In this document: piece by piece, positions 44,319-55,712 of the stretch
Numbering within the stretch: position 1 is the stretch's first letter
How the letters are laid out: every line of letters begins with the position of its first letter
DNA from: Portulaca oleracea
Lineage: Eukaryota; Streptophyta; Magnoliopsida; Caryophyllales; Portulacaceae
DNA length: 64,000 bases
Direction: 5' to 3'
Assembly: GCA_029582165.1 (NCBI GenBank)
Contig: CM055868.1
Coordinates: 14,749,501-14,813,500, forward strand
Notes under the pieces: model-generated
Told to the model about the DNA's origin: nothing
Database searches by the model: none
The model's input: only the letters and a program-made list of their open reading frames with translations
Program-made: the position numbers and the translations under genes

Positions 44319-45096
44319 TGATGGAGATCAACCCAGCTCGTCTAAGGAGGTCCAATCCATAAACATTGAAGTAGAGAAAGCTTTAGAAGAACAATTTGTT
44401 GGGGCCAAACGACCAGCCCATGTCGTGTGCTCTATATTTCAAGAGGACGTCCAAACTAGCTAAAGGGAGCCAAGCCACGTGCAAGGAGACGTCCATAGGA
44501 GAGAAGTTATATTAGTAGTATTTGTATTTTCCTCATTAGTAGCTAAGTTTGTTAGATGGCATAAAGGCAAGTTAATTTTACATTTTTCTTAGTTTAGGTT
44601 AAGCATCAAGTTAGAGGGGTCTAGAAGTGTTTAGAAGAGTCTAGAAGAGGAGAATCCTAGTCTTGGATGCTAGTTTTGTACCTAATCCAATTAGGATTAG
44701 GAAAGCCAAAGGGAATCCTAGAAGGATTCATCCTAAGGCTGCTTAGGCGCCAAGTTTAGTAATCCTAGAAGAATTAGGTCTTAGTCTAGTATAAAAAGAG
44801 GTTTGTAACGTCCCAAAAGGGCACACAGCTTTTGATTATGAATACAAACAAGCTTTTGCTATTCAAGTGGTGAGGTAGAACTTGTTCCTATACTTGGAAG
44901 GTGTTTATGTAACTAAGTAGAATAACAAGAAGCCCTAGGGATTAAACTTGTGGTGTTTCTATATCAAGTTCAACGCCCTACAAACCCTACAAACCCTAGG
45001 CTTACGTAAACCCTACCTTCCCTCTAAATTGGTTGCACGTCAATCTCTTGATGTGTAATTGATCAAAAACCCTAGCTTTGCATCAGTTATACATCA
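44319..45096 (+). repeat. Gypsy LTR shared by two internal regions
   Basis: A polypurine tract (aaggggggaa, 44309-44318) precedes TGATGGAG and the LTR ends ...TATACATCA at 45096. A TATA-like tataaaaag is at about 44791. It works as 3' LTR for the fragment on its left and as 5' LTR for the gag on its right. Confidence 0.8.
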
Positions 45097-45100
45097 AAAT

Positions 45101-45112
45101 TGGTATCAGAGC
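45101..45112 (+). other. Primer binding site (initiator Met tRNA)
   Basis: TGGTATCAGAGC, four bases after the LTR end, is the classic complement of the 3' end of plant initiator tRNA-Met. Confidence 0.9.
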
Positions 45113-45221
45113 TTAGGTTTTCTACTCGGTGTACCCCAAACGGCCAAAAAACATCCAAAACACATCCACAACACATCCAAAACACATTATTTCTAAACCT
45201 AAACACATTATTATCCTCATC

Positions 45222-46070
45222 ATGGCCAGTGGTAGCAGCAACAATCTCAACGTTCCTTATGAGAAACTATTGAAGGAGAAGGAAGATTTGGAGAAGAAGG
45301 AGGAGTTCTTATCCGCGCAATTGAAGCATTACATGCATCTACAACAAAAGGAGCTTAGAGATTCAGGAGAAGAGGAAAGTGAAGAGGTAGAAGCTGACAT
45401 TCCTTCTAGAAGGTTTCGTCCACCACGGCGTGAACCACGGGAAGAGAGGCTTGATTTCAAAGTTGATATCCCAGAATTTGAAGGTAATCTTGATCCTAAA
45501 GTTTTTCTTTATTGGATTCAAACTGTTAAGAGAGTCTTTTATCTGAAAGATGTTCCTGATGACAAGAATGCCAAGTATATTGCTTTTAAACGTACTTCGA
45601 AAACATGCTAGTATTTGGTGGACTAACTTACAGAAGAAGAGACAACATGTTGGGAAAGAAAAGATTCGAACTTGAGATAAGATGAAGAAGCAACGCCACT
45701 CTATGTTCTGCCTGTGAGCTACTTCAAAGACAACTACTTTAAACTTCAATAACTCACCCAAAGAAGCAAAAGTGTCGAAGAATACACCAAGGAATTCGAG
45801 CACTTATCGTGGAGATGTGATCTAAAGGAGGATGAACCCCAAACACTTGTGAGGTACTTAGTTTGATTGAATGAAGGGATAAGGTATGTTGTGGAACTTC
45901 AACCCTATACTACACTTGATGAATTGAGTACTTTAGCTCATAAAGTTTAACAACAACGAAAGGGAAGGGGGAAGGAGTTGTCTAGCAAAAACCCTACACA
46001 CCAAAGAACCCCATACTCACCCCATTCATACATTCCACAAAAGAATACCTTTAGGTACCCCAGGTAAAGG
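45222..46070 (+). pseudogene. Gypsy gag, decayed
   Basis: The ATG at 45222 starts a frame with a Glu/Lys coiled coil (KLLKEKEDLEKKEEF, residues ~14-30), an acidic-basic linker, then the retrotransposon gag domain (DIPEFEGNLDPKVFLYWIQTV). The frame breaks at about 45590, and recognisable gag continues in other frames (IWWTNLQKK, later LAHKV-like) with several stops until about 46070. The minus-strand Tat element starts right there and probably interrupted it. Confidence 0.82.
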
Positions 46071-46084
46071 TTCACCCCTTTTTT

Positions 46085-47596
46085 CGTGATGTTCTACATA
46101 GGTGATCGGGAGCCGACTAAGGTTGCTTAATCTTTTAATAAGGATATTTTTAGTTTTCGAAATTCGTTTTTGGGGTGATAAACCTTTATTTATTTACAAA
46201 TCCCTTTTTTATTTTAATTATTCGAAATTGCACAAAATATTTTATTAATAATTTAATAATGGCCAACTATCGGATCCAAGCCCAAAAGGAAGCAAAAGAG
46301 CCGCCAGAGGACACTAAAACCCGCGGGGGTTTTATTGTGCTCTGGGCTGGGTCTTGCACTTCTTTGGCCCAGAGAATATGAGTGAAAATTAATAAAACCC
46401 ATAGGGGTTTTATTGATCTTCTGGCCCATTTCTCTCAAATGGCCTTAGATTGGTAAAGAAAAGCGGTATTAAATCATTTATAATTATTTTTATGGAAAAT
46501 CATATATTAACAATAACCAAAGGAGTTTGTAAAATGGTAAAGAGTCGCCAACCGATTTAAGGAAATCGTCAAAGCGTAAAAATAATAAAAGTGACTCCGG
46601 CCTACGAACCCCATTTCTAAGTTCAGGAGTAAGGTTACCAATTCGAGAATTATAAGAACTCTTGGATCCGCCTCTTTGAAAACAGACTCTACTAAAATCG
46701 ATATTGAAATGAAAAAGAGCGGGGAGAAGTTTAATCAATTTCGCAACATTATATTCTCAACATGCAATACAAAATGCGGTTTTATTTTACAAAACATGTA
46801 TAAGTAAAGAAAATGAAATCTAAATTACATGATTAAGACAACAATAATAATAACTAAAGCGAACCTCGTTCGATGTTGGATGCTCCAATGTGAAGATCAA
46901 ACTCCTTGACTTAGCCTTGGCTTGGGACTTGGATAGAATGATGAGTATAAGGATAGTTTGAGAGAATGATATAAGAGTTGTGATGTGGTGATAGTGAGAG
47001 TAATTATGAGAGTATTACAGACGAAGTTTTGAGAGAGTTTAGGTATAATGGTGATGGTAGTTGGTGAAGTGAGAGTGATTATGAGGGGGTATTTATAGGT
47101 GAAGAGGTGAGGTTTTAGGAGAGAAAATGAAGGGGACACATCCTCATGATCATGTCATGCTATCCCATGCAATCATAAACCCCCCGCGGGTTTTGGCAAG
47201 TCAAAGCAAGTCAACCACGTTGGCTAAAATCATGGAGTTTGCATGGGTTGATTTTGGCACCAGCTTCAGTAATTAAAACCCCCGCGGATTTTAAATCATC
47301 TCACACGGATCGCTGATGTGGCCGGCTCGAAACGACGCATTCTGCTCAGTTTATAACCCCCGCAGGTTTTGTTGTCTAGGTCGGAAGCGCGCCTTTGGCC
47401 TGCTTTGGTTTTTGGGCTGCTTCTGTTTATTAAAACCCCCGGGGGTTTTATTATATTGTATGGGGTGTTTTGATCTGTTGGGCCTGCATTGCCGATTCCA
47501 TGGGCCCAATGACCCATTTATGTGTTCGGCCCAAATGACTTGCTGAATTTTGACGGGTCGGGATTACATCGGTGCAAATCCCGGTGTCTATAGACA
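46085..47596 (-). repeat. 3' LTR of the Tat element (minus orientation)
   Basis: On the minus strand the LTR starts TGTCTATAGACACCGGG directly after the polypurine tract and runs left to about 46085. A TATA box TATAAATACCCC is at 47086-47097 (minus). Six palindromes of the AAAACCCxxxxGGGTTTT type lie inside: four upstream of the TATA box and two downstream. The left border is an estimate because the partner LTR is missing. Confidence 0.7.
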
Positions 47597-47608
47597 GCCC
47601 CCACTTTG
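47597..47608 (-). other. Polypurine tract of the Tat element
   Basis: CAAAGTGGGGGC on the minus strand, abutting the LTR start TGTC. It fixes the element's orientation independently of its genes. Confidence 0.75.
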
Positions 47609-47759
47609 ATCGAGTCCGAATAGGACGAAGGTCAAAGTAGCCTGAGGATATGCCTTTGGGTTACAAAGCCTGGGTGATGCTTAGAAGTTGAGTCCTACAT
47701 TGCGGCATGTGACCCTGTGGGGATGATCTCGAGCAAGAATGATGCTCTACTTGACTGTT

Positions 47760-48411
47760 GATGAGTCGTTGTTGGTGGCCTTTGGGTGGCAACCGGATGA
47801 TAGGAACCTTTTATGTGGCAGCTGGATGATGGTGGTCCCTTTTAGCGGCGACCGGAGGGCAGCAACCTTTTATACGGCAGCTGGATGGTGGTGGTCCCTT
47901 TTAGCAGCGCCCGGAGGGCAGCAACCTTTTATGCGACAGTTGGATGGTGGTGGTCCCTTTGAGCGGTGACCGGAGGGCAACAACCTTTTATGCGATAGCT
48001 GGATGATGATGGTCCCTTTTAGCGGCAATCGGAGAGAGCAACCTTTTATGCGGCAGCTGGATGATGGTGGTCCCTTTTAGCGGCGATCGGAGGGTAGCAA
48101 CCTTTTATGCGGCACCTGGACGACGGTGGTCCCTTTTAGCAGCAACCGAAGGGCAGCAACCTTTTCTGCGGCAGCTGGATAGTAGTTGTCCCTTTTAGCG
48201 ACGACTGGAGGGCAGCAACCTTTTATGCGGAAGCTGGATTATGATGGTCCCTTTTAGCAGCGACCGGAGGGTAGCAATCTTTTATGTGGCAGCTGGATGA
48301 TGGTGGTCCCTTTTAGCGGCGACCGGAGAGCAGCAACCTTTTATGCGGCAGCTGGATGATAGTGGTCCCTTTTAGCGGCGACTGGAGGGCAGCAACCTTT
48401 ATCCCCGGTGC
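47760..48411. repeat. 60-bp minisatellite, about 11 copies
   Basis: The unit (cagctggatgatggtggtcc then cttttagcggcgaccgg, agggcagcaaccttttatgc) repeats every 59-61 bp; aaccttttat words fall near 47809, 47869, 47929, 47989 and so on to 48397. It lies between the PMD gene and the 3' LTR. Confidence 0.93.
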
Positions 48412-50962
48412 AGAGGCTGACCCTTCTGACCTTACCATTCAATCTTGGAATCATGCTTGGTTGTACCGTTCTTATGGCAAGGTAACTCCTGAACTTTCAC
48501 TTATGCTTAGTTTAATGTAAAAATGAGCAAGCCCGGATTTATTTTTCATGTCTTGTCGATTTTTTTAACTATTTTAAGCATGCTTTCTAGATGTATATCT
48601 ATGGGTAGGGTTTACGTAAGCCTACGGATTTTGTCATGCTCACTAGTCTTCCTTGGGGTGGGCAAGATATAGTCTTTGATGCGAAGATCCCTCCAGTAGT
48701 CCTGGACATGTTAGGTCCAGTGTCAGCACCCTTGGGTCAGAGGCAAGGCCTTTCCAACCTTTCCTATGCGCATTTCGAAATGGCCATCCGCGACGCGAGC
48801 TTTCAAAACTTGCCTGATGAGAAACGTCGTTTCATTTTTCTAGCTTACATCATTCCTACTACCTTTTTTGCCAACCATAGGGACAACATCACCTTGACGT
48901 GGTTTCGAAACCTTCTGAACTTTAACAACATTCGGAACCTAAATTGGGAGTAATGCAGCCTATGCGAACTTCATTCTCTGGCTTCGCCATGGCGTAAGAC
49001 TTTCGCAGGATGATGTGTCGGTCTATCTTCATGCGGCTCAGATTCGTTTTCAGTATGGTCCTGCCCTTTGGAAGGTGCTCGAGGTACGTACCCGAGACTC
49101 TTCTCTCAATAATGCCGATCATCCTTTCATCTTTCTTTGACATTATGTTCATGCAGTCATGGGCATATGAGTACATTTCGCCTTTGGGTGTTCGATCAAA
49201 AAGGGATAAGACAGTACCAGCTGCTGAACGCTGGACTACTGAGGGCATTCAAGGGAAAAAGTTCAAGCCAGGAAACCTCAACCTCATTCGTTGTGTACTA
49301 GACAACCTTAACCCGGTATTCTTTTTTTTTTTTTTTACACCCACCGTCTTTCTCTCATTTTCCTCTACATTTTAATCTTGAATGCTTCTCTCCTTTTGCA
49401 GGATCAAGTGCATTGGCGTCCCTGGGTTGATTTCAACATAGGAGGACTACCAACCCCTTTGAACTTGGTAGAGCATGACACTCGCCTTCACCTCCTGGTG
49501 GAGGGACCTTTAGGCTACGTGTGGTACTGGTAGAAAGGGCCTCGAGGTAGGTCCTGGGGGGGATATCCTGGCCTCATCTCCTGGGATTTGTCAGAGCATA
49601 TGTTCGAGTCGTGGCGCGTTGACCCGAGTGTTATGAGGAACATGGTTCAGGGTGAAGATTTTGATAACTTCATCAATGCTGTTCTGCAGGAGCAATTTAA
49701 TGAACAACTCGAGCGTTATCTCAACCGCTTGGCTCCTCGAGTAATATGTGTCTTTTGCCTTCTCTTTTGTCATCCTTCTGTTGACTTCTAACTAGGGAAT
49801 GTACAGCTGGGGCCTTACGCCAAGGCTGCCGAGGTGGAGATTCTGCCGGCGGAGGAAAAGATCGGCGGTTTCTTAGAGGTGGAGCATAGTAGCGGGTGTT
49901 CACAGGCTCTGGTAGATACCAAGGCAATGCAGCTAGAAGGGCCGATGTGGAAGCTGATACGGAGTCTGCTCCTAGGGAACCGCCCCACGTTCCACTGTAG
50001 TTCCTCCTCGCACAGATCCCCCTACGCCGTTCTTCGGTAGGGGAGTATTCTTCTCGAGGGCGATCTCGGGAAGAGGTTGGTGGGTCTTCTCTCCCTCCCT
50101 TAGCAGCTGTACCCGAGGGTCGCGGCAAAGGCCTTCTGGTTGAAGGTCACCATTCATTCGGGTCTCATCCGGTAGTAGAGGTCGTCGTCCTCCAAGCATG
50201 GAAGAGGACATTGCTCAAACGTCTTTGGAGGAGCCTTTCAATCAAGGAGGGTCGTATCATAGTGCTGGGTATGGTGGTGATACTCAGCCTCATTCATATT
50301 GGGTGCAGGATGCTTCAAAGTCAAGCGCCACCTATCGACCTTCGCATTCTCGTCGCACTCCAACTTTGGTACGTTCTGCTTGTCGTGGTCGGGAAATAGT
50401 GGTGAGGGATCGTGATTGAGGTGCATCAGTAGGGTATCATGGTGGAGAGGCCCTAGCGGATGACGCTACTTCACATCTTGCACCTTGTGACGTTTCCTCT
50501 TTTGGTTCCGGTTCTCATTTTGTCGGATGCCCTATTTCGGCTCCTGGGATGGGTCCTTCATGGCCCCTGGGTTTACAAGAGTGGTTTGCGCCTCAACACT
50601 CTTGGCTAGGAGGATCCACTTCCTCTGGTTGGTGAGCTTCCAGCTATGAAGTCGGGTCTGTATGGCCTACACCATCTGTTTAGTGGAACGTTCCAGAACA
50701 TTCATGGTTAGCTGCTTCGCAGGAGTCTTCCGTGTCTTCACCATCGAGGATGTACGCTTCAGCAGCGCCCTTGTCTAAACCATCGCCTCCTGTGCAGAAT
50801 GCTCCTACTCCTCCAGCATTCTCGAGCTTGGGTCCCATACCTGGTCCATATTACTATTCCTGGGACACTTATTTTGGCATGACTGGCACTTCCAACGCTG
50901 GAACTTCAAATGCTGGTAACGACCTGGTTAAGGATAGCGGCGATTCAGGCTCCCTGTGGTGA
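48412..50962 (+). pseudogene. Plant Mobile Domain (PMD) gene, antisense to the Tat element
   Basis: The first recognisable exon (about 48412-48480) ends in a donor (aag|gtaact). The main exon, about 48589-49083, holds PMD core motifs: an RRFIFLAYIIPTTFF helix, FNNIRNLNW and, after a 1-bp frameshift near 48950, AYANFILWLRHGV. The next exon (49158-~49315) has SWAYEYISPLG and VPAAERW, followed by one starting at 49402 with VHWRPWVDF; a TAG interrupts at about 49532. A Ser/Pro/Tyr-rich tail runs to 50962. PMD genes are carried by plant Mutator and Gypsy elements and were also domesticated as MAIN/MAIL1. This copy cannot make a full protein. A start codon is not visible, because the minisatellite occupies the 5' side. 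Confidence 0.72.
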
Positions 50963-51002
50963 CCACATTTATGCAATGCAGTACAGGGCTTTCTGTACTT
51001 TA

Positions 51003-51520
51003 TTTTTATTTTTATTTTAATGCAAGACTCTTTATTTAAAATAGGACTCGAATGTATGCACAATTTTTTATGCTTTATTAATGCATTTTCGAATGATTTT
51101 CTACATGATGGGATTAATCCCAATTAATCCTGCATCCCCAAAAAGAAAAGAAAATAAAAGAAAACATAAAACTTAAGTGTCGGAGTAGATTGGAGCAAAA
51201 ATTTTAGAACCGAGCATCATTAGGCCAAGCATAAAGATAAGCAAGGCCCAAGCAGATGCAAAAGATAAGCGGGCTTAGTGTTGAAGACGGGCCTGGACCG
51301 CCCTAAAACCCCCACGGGTTTTATCCGCAAACAGCAGCGGGCCTGGGCCAGGCTAGGCACGCGTGTGGACCTGGGGCAATCAAAACCCTCGCGGGTTTTG
51401 ATTTTTTTTGTTCTTTTTTTTTTCTCTAGCCGCTGGTGATGTCTTGAATCATGGGATTTGAGAGCAACGTCCATATGATCGTTTTCTTTGATGATTTGCT
51501 CCATTTTGATCTTAGGTGAA
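51003..51520. other. Inter-gene spacer with two palindromes
   Basis: PMD 3' region, then AAAACCCxxxxGGGTTTT palindromes at 51305-51323 and 51382-51399 with 'gcgggcctgggccaggc' between them. This is the upstream promoter zone of the next gene. Confidence 0.6.
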
Positions 51521-51534
51521 GGTGTATAAATACC

Positions 51535-51546
51535 CCACCTTATGCA
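51535..51546 (+). promoter_or_regulatory. TATA box of the DUF7745-like gene
   Basis: TATAAATACCCC, identical to the LTR TATA box on the other strand at 47086-47097, 91 bp before the ATG at 51626. Confidence 0.65.
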
Positions 51547-52122
51547 TGTCATTTTCATCCAATCATCTTTACTTGAAAACATCCACCAAAATTCTCCAAA
51601 AGTCACAAAAATCCTCTAAGTTTTTATGGCATTTGAGAAGAAACTTTCTACTTGGATGAGCACCTTGTCCAAGGATGAATAGAAGGAACTCGAGAGATAC
51701 AAACTAACGAGCTTGTTGAGCCTTCGACAAGTGACAGTAAAACACGACTTTCTTCGTGCGGCGGAGACTTTTTACGATCCATAAATGCACGTTTTTCACT
51801 TTAAACCGAAGGAGTTATGCCCGCTTCCAGAGGAGTAGTCCTCTATTCTCGGAACGAATCACTTTGCGCGGCCGACGCCACCGATTGACGTCAATAAACA
51901 ATACAAGGAGCTGTTGTGTGTTCCATCCCGGGTCATAGGAAGTGCGCTATTCGGCGAAAAGGTACACTTCCAAACCATAGTCGAATACTTTCTGTAACGC
52001 CCCGGCCCCTCCCGGGCCGCGGACAATACCGAGAAGTGCCTCAAGGATCGTTGAATGGCCCCACAAATCACCACGAGTCTTTCCAGCGTGCTTCGTCCTC
52101 GGTCACACGCTGCCTGGGAAAA

Positions 52123-52175
52123 CTTCCCAGGAGGTCACCCATCCTTTGACTACTCCCAGCCAAGCACGCTTAACT
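52123..52175 (-). promoter_or_regulatory. 5S rRNA-like Pol III promoter region, LTR copy 1
   Basis: On the minus strand: aagcgtgcttggctgggag, then agtagtcaaaggatgggtga, then cctcctgggaa, matching the A-box to C-box part of plant 5S rRNA. It is part of the TRIM, not a 5S gene. Confidence 0.88.
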
Positions 52176-52550
52176 GAGGAGTTCCCAACGGGTGAGCTAC
52201 CATAAAAGAAGGTGCACCTTGGTGGTATAAGTAGTCATTTCAATCCTTTTAAGCCACACTTTAACAACATATCTGGGGTGTTACAGTCACCCCCACTTAA
52301 GCGCACAACGTCCTCGTTGTGCCACAATCCAATCCATAATCTTTGCCCCGCTAGGTGACTGCCCATGGCTCTCCCGTCCACTGGCGCAGCTCACGGTCGC
52401 GGGTCGGCTCTGATACCATCTGTAACGCCCCGGCCCCTCCTAGGCCGCGGACGTTATCGATAACCGCTTCAAGGATCGCTGACTGGCCCCACAAATCACC
52501 ACGAGTCTTTCCAGCGTGGTTCGTCCTCGCTCACACGCTACTTGGGAAAA

Positions 52551-52603
52551 ATTCCCAGGAGGTCACCCATCCTTTGACTACTCTCAGCCAAGCACGCTTA
52601 ACT
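52551..52603 (-). promoter_or_regulatory. 5S rRNA-like Pol III promoter region, LTR copy 2
   Basis: Same block as in the other LTR with small differences (gagag instead of gggag before tagtc). Confidence 0.88.
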
Positions 52604-53960
52604 GAGGAGATCCCAACGAATGAGCTACCATAAAAGAAGGCGCACCTTGGTGATATGAGTAGTCATTTCAATTCCTTTAAGCCACACTTAACCATATACC
52701 CGGGGTATTACACTTTCAATCTCCTGATACTTTGGAATATGGTCCAGTGATACGAGTGCGAGCGCTCGTATTATGTCTCCTTGGAGAGTTCTGCTTCTAT
52801 CACGGTGGCAAAAGAGCTAGGCCGGCAAACTCATTAAATTGTTGAAGACATGGCCCGGGGCTCCAATCCGGTGCTGTTGATGCTAGCGGAGACCATGATG
52901 GGCTTGAACGACCCGAATCCAGAACATGAACTTCGTGGGAGTCCCCTACTACTCCAAGTATTCCTCCTTTCTTTTCCCCTATTTTTTTCTACTGACTGTA
53001 AAACCCGTAGGGGTTTTACACATTTTTTTTAATCTTTTTTTCCGTTAGTTTGGGGATAATTGGCAGGAAATCGTGACCCTTGCTAACTTTATGGACACAT
53101 ATGGCTGATGAAGCATTTGGGCCTCATCGAGGAGCCTCGAACATCTTCGGCGTTGGCGAACTATTGTGACAGGAAGAGGAGGTACATCGATCTTCGTTAA
53201 ATAACGGAATGGATCGCATTCCTAAAGCAGCCTCGTGATATCACATGGTGGATCGAATAGTGGCACATTTCTGAATATATGACTTGTGATTCACACAACG
53301 CTTATGTGTGCATCGCTGGCTTAACGCACATGACCTACTACTTCCCGGAGCGGGTGCGAAGGCAAATGGGTCGCAAGCAAACCATTCTTGAACTGCTGTG
53401 TGAAGCCCCCGAGCAGTTGAAGTTTCGTGGTTCCGTGATAGAGTCATGGTTAAAATATTGGGAGAGAAGACCAACTTTTAGGGCTTCATCGAAGGTACAC
53501 TTATCACCATATGCTGATGCCGACTACCATGGATGGCTGATTGCAACCGTTGAGTCTCGCTGTGCCGGAGAGGTGAGAAGAGAACAGAAAATTGTGAAGG
53601 ATAGGTTAGGTCCTCATACATCGGTAAAGGACAGTCCCGGTTCAAAAGTCACGGCGAAAGGCCGGCTTGGTCCGAGAGTGGAGACACGAAAAACAAGCAA
53701 GCGAGTATATATGCCCAAAAACAAAGAGGAAGGTCCAAGCGAACCTAGAGACACAGAGACCGACCATGAGACCACTGGCGAAGCGGATAAGGTGAAACAA
53801 GATTAGAAGATGGATGGAAAAAATGAAGGACTGAAGCTGCTTTGCCCAAATAGTCTTTTATTTAATTTTGTCTTTTGAATTTTCTTATTTACAAGCAGTG
53901 TACTTGCATTATTAATAAAAGAAAGAATATTGTTCACAATTATTGTGTTCTTGCAAACTT

Positions 53961-54304
53961 CAAAAAATTACTCAGAGGTACCCCAATATTTGAAGAAACT
54001 ATTTTTCGATACCCCAACTTTTCAAAACTAATTTTGAGGTACCCTTACTTTTTGGGTTAGTAATTATTTGGTACTTTTCCGGCCATTAATTGTATTAAGT
54101 GACCGAAGTACCCTCATTCTTCTTCTTCAAGGGTATTTCTTCAAGAAGGAAAGGACAAGGGCATTTTTAATAAAATTAATGGTCGGAAAAGCACCAAATA
54201 ATAACTAACCCAAAAAGTAAGGGTACCTCAAAATTAGTTTTGAAAAGTTGGGGTACCAGAAAAACATTTCACCAAAAGTTAGGGTACCTCAGAGTAATTT
54301 ATTA
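53961..54304. mobile_element. Foldback Mutator-like MITE
   Basis: The halves are inverted copies (aaattactcagaggtacccc... and ...gggtacctcagagtaattt), with two nested repeats of the gaggtaccc phrase. A perfect 9-bp duplication TGCAAACTT flanks it (53952-53960, 54305-54313). 344 bp, no gene. It sits between the convergent DUF7745-like gene and integrase. Confidence 0.9.
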
Positions 54305-54392
54305 TGCAAACTTTATTTTCTTGTTTTTATGAGCACTTATTAAATATAAACCAAGTGTCAGGAAATTTGTTTTCCAGTGGCTTGGTTATATT

Positions 54393-55664
54393 AAGCATAA
54401 TATCGCTTGAGCTGGTCTAAATTTGTTGGTTGAATCACATCTTCTCCATCCATAGTAGCTAAACGAGTTGCTCCTCCTGGTAAAATATCCTTAACCATAT
54501 AAGGACCCTTCTAATTAGGTGCAAATTTTCCCATTGGGTCTTGCATAGGTGTCCTCATTTCCTTAAGCACCAAATCACCTACTTGAAGTGAGCGACTTTT
54601 CACTTTCTTATTAAAAGCACGGGCAATCCTACTCTGGTACACTTGCACATTGTGTAACGCCCTCAATCGCCTTTTATCCATCAACATTAACTCCTCGAAC
54701 CTCTCTCGTGCCCATTCTAGTTCGGGCAATTGACTTTCTGCCACTATTCGTAGCGAAGGGATTTCTAATTCGATTGGCAAGACTGCTTACATCCCATACA
54801 CCAATGAATATGGTGTTGCACCGGTAGCAGTTCGTATAGAGGTTCGGTATCCCCATAAGGCAAATGGCAATTTATCTGGCCAATCTTTGCAAGTATCAAC
54901 CATTTTCTTGATGATTCGTGCCACTATTTCGTTGGCCGTTTCTACAGCTCCATTAGCTTGAGGTCGATAAGGTGAAGCCCGGTGGTGCTGAATATGATAA
55001 GTGGCAAGCAAAGTCTCCACTTCTTTCTGAAAGTGGCTTCCATTATCACTGATGATCTCATGAGGTACACCATATCGACATATGATATTCTGAAGGATGA
55101 ATTTGGCTACTTGTCTGGATATGAGTTTGGCATAAGAGGCTGCCTCTACCCACTTAGTAAAGTAATCAATAGCGACCAAAATGTACTCATGTCATCTAGT
55201 TCCTGTTGGGTGTATCTTGCCAATGATGTCGATACCCCATACCAAAAATGGCCACGGACATGTCAAAGTAGTCAAATACGAGGGAGGTTGTGCTGCAAAT
55301 TGGCATACTCCTGGCACTTGTGACACCTTCGAACGAACTCCAAGCAATTTGCCTCCATGTTGGACCAAAAGTAACAAGCTCTTTGGATCTTCTTTACTAG
55401 CATGCGCCCATTCATGTGAGACCCACACTCTCCTCCATGCACAGTAGCCATGACCTCTTTTGCACTTTTAGCATCGATGCACAACAAATTGATGCCTCTT
55501 CGTGATTTCTTGTACAAGCGATCTTGGATCAAACAGTATTGTGCTGCTGAAGATCTGATTGCCCATTGTCCTCGAGCATCTAGCTCAGCTGGATATTCTC
55601 CTTTCAAAATAAAATTATATATGTCGTGAAACCATTCCTCAGTTTCCTCTACTTGTGTCTCCAT
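54393..55664 (-). pseudogene. Tat integrase
   Basis: On the minus strand: the HHCC zinc-binding region (HGGECGSHMNG...RRCHKCQ, 55.45-55.30 kb), then the core with the three acidic residues in AIDYFTKW, ISDNGSHF and NGAVETAN, and a C-terminal region (DKRRLRALHNVQVYQ...LQVGDLVL) to a stop at 54393-54395. It is damaged by a frameshift near 55300, a stop at 55187, a stop replacing the residue after LVYGM at about 54787, and one at 54508. The DDE residues are present. Confidence 0.88.
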
Positions 55665-55712
55665 ATTACAAACATATGCTGGTTTAGACTGTCGCTCTAC
55701 TATTACAGGTAG

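Larger units (their letters stand above)
51993..52712 (-). mobile_element. Cassandra TRIM retrotransposon
   Basis: Two LTRs of 293 and 292 bp (51993-52285 and 52421-52712), both starting TGTAACGCCCC and ending TTACA on the plus strand, enclose 135 bp with no genes. On the minus strand the 5' LTR is followed by TGGTATCAGAGCC (primer site) and the 3' LTR is preceded by GTGGGGGTGAC (polypurine tract). Target duplication CTTTC (51988-51992, 52713-52717) is exact. The LTRs carry 5S rRNA-like blocks, the hallmark of Cassandra. Confidence 0.95.
51626..53806 (+). pseudogene. DUF7745-like gene, antisense to the Tat element
   Basis: From the ATG at 51626 a protein starting MAFEKKLSTWM can be followed with stops at 51679 and 51781: FYDP.MHVFHF and LCPLPEE match the N-terminal part of the plant DUF7745 family. 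After a Cassandra insertion (51993-52712) it resumes with FQSPDTLEYGP...ALVLCLLGEF, then VLLMLAETMMGL and GSPLLLQ, and, after an intron near 52.96-53.05 kb, a final exon with TYYFPERVRRQMGRKQ and a basic, repeat-containing tail (KDRLGP / KGRLGP) ending at 53806. DUF7745 has no known biochemical function but is frequent in plant retroelements. Stops, frameshifts and the TRIM make it inactive. Confidence 0.68.

Noticed and set aside
47760..48411. CRISPR-like array
   Set aside because: Units are contiguous 60-bp copies without unique spacers; it is a minisatellite in a plant retroelement.
52123..52603. 5S rRNA genes
   Set aside because: Only the internal promoter part is present, twice, inside Cassandra LTRs; no complete 5S gene.
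48412..53806. PMD and DUF7745-like genes as domesticated host genes
   Set aside because: Both are broken by stops and frameshifts and lie between integrase and the 3' LTR of the same Tat element.
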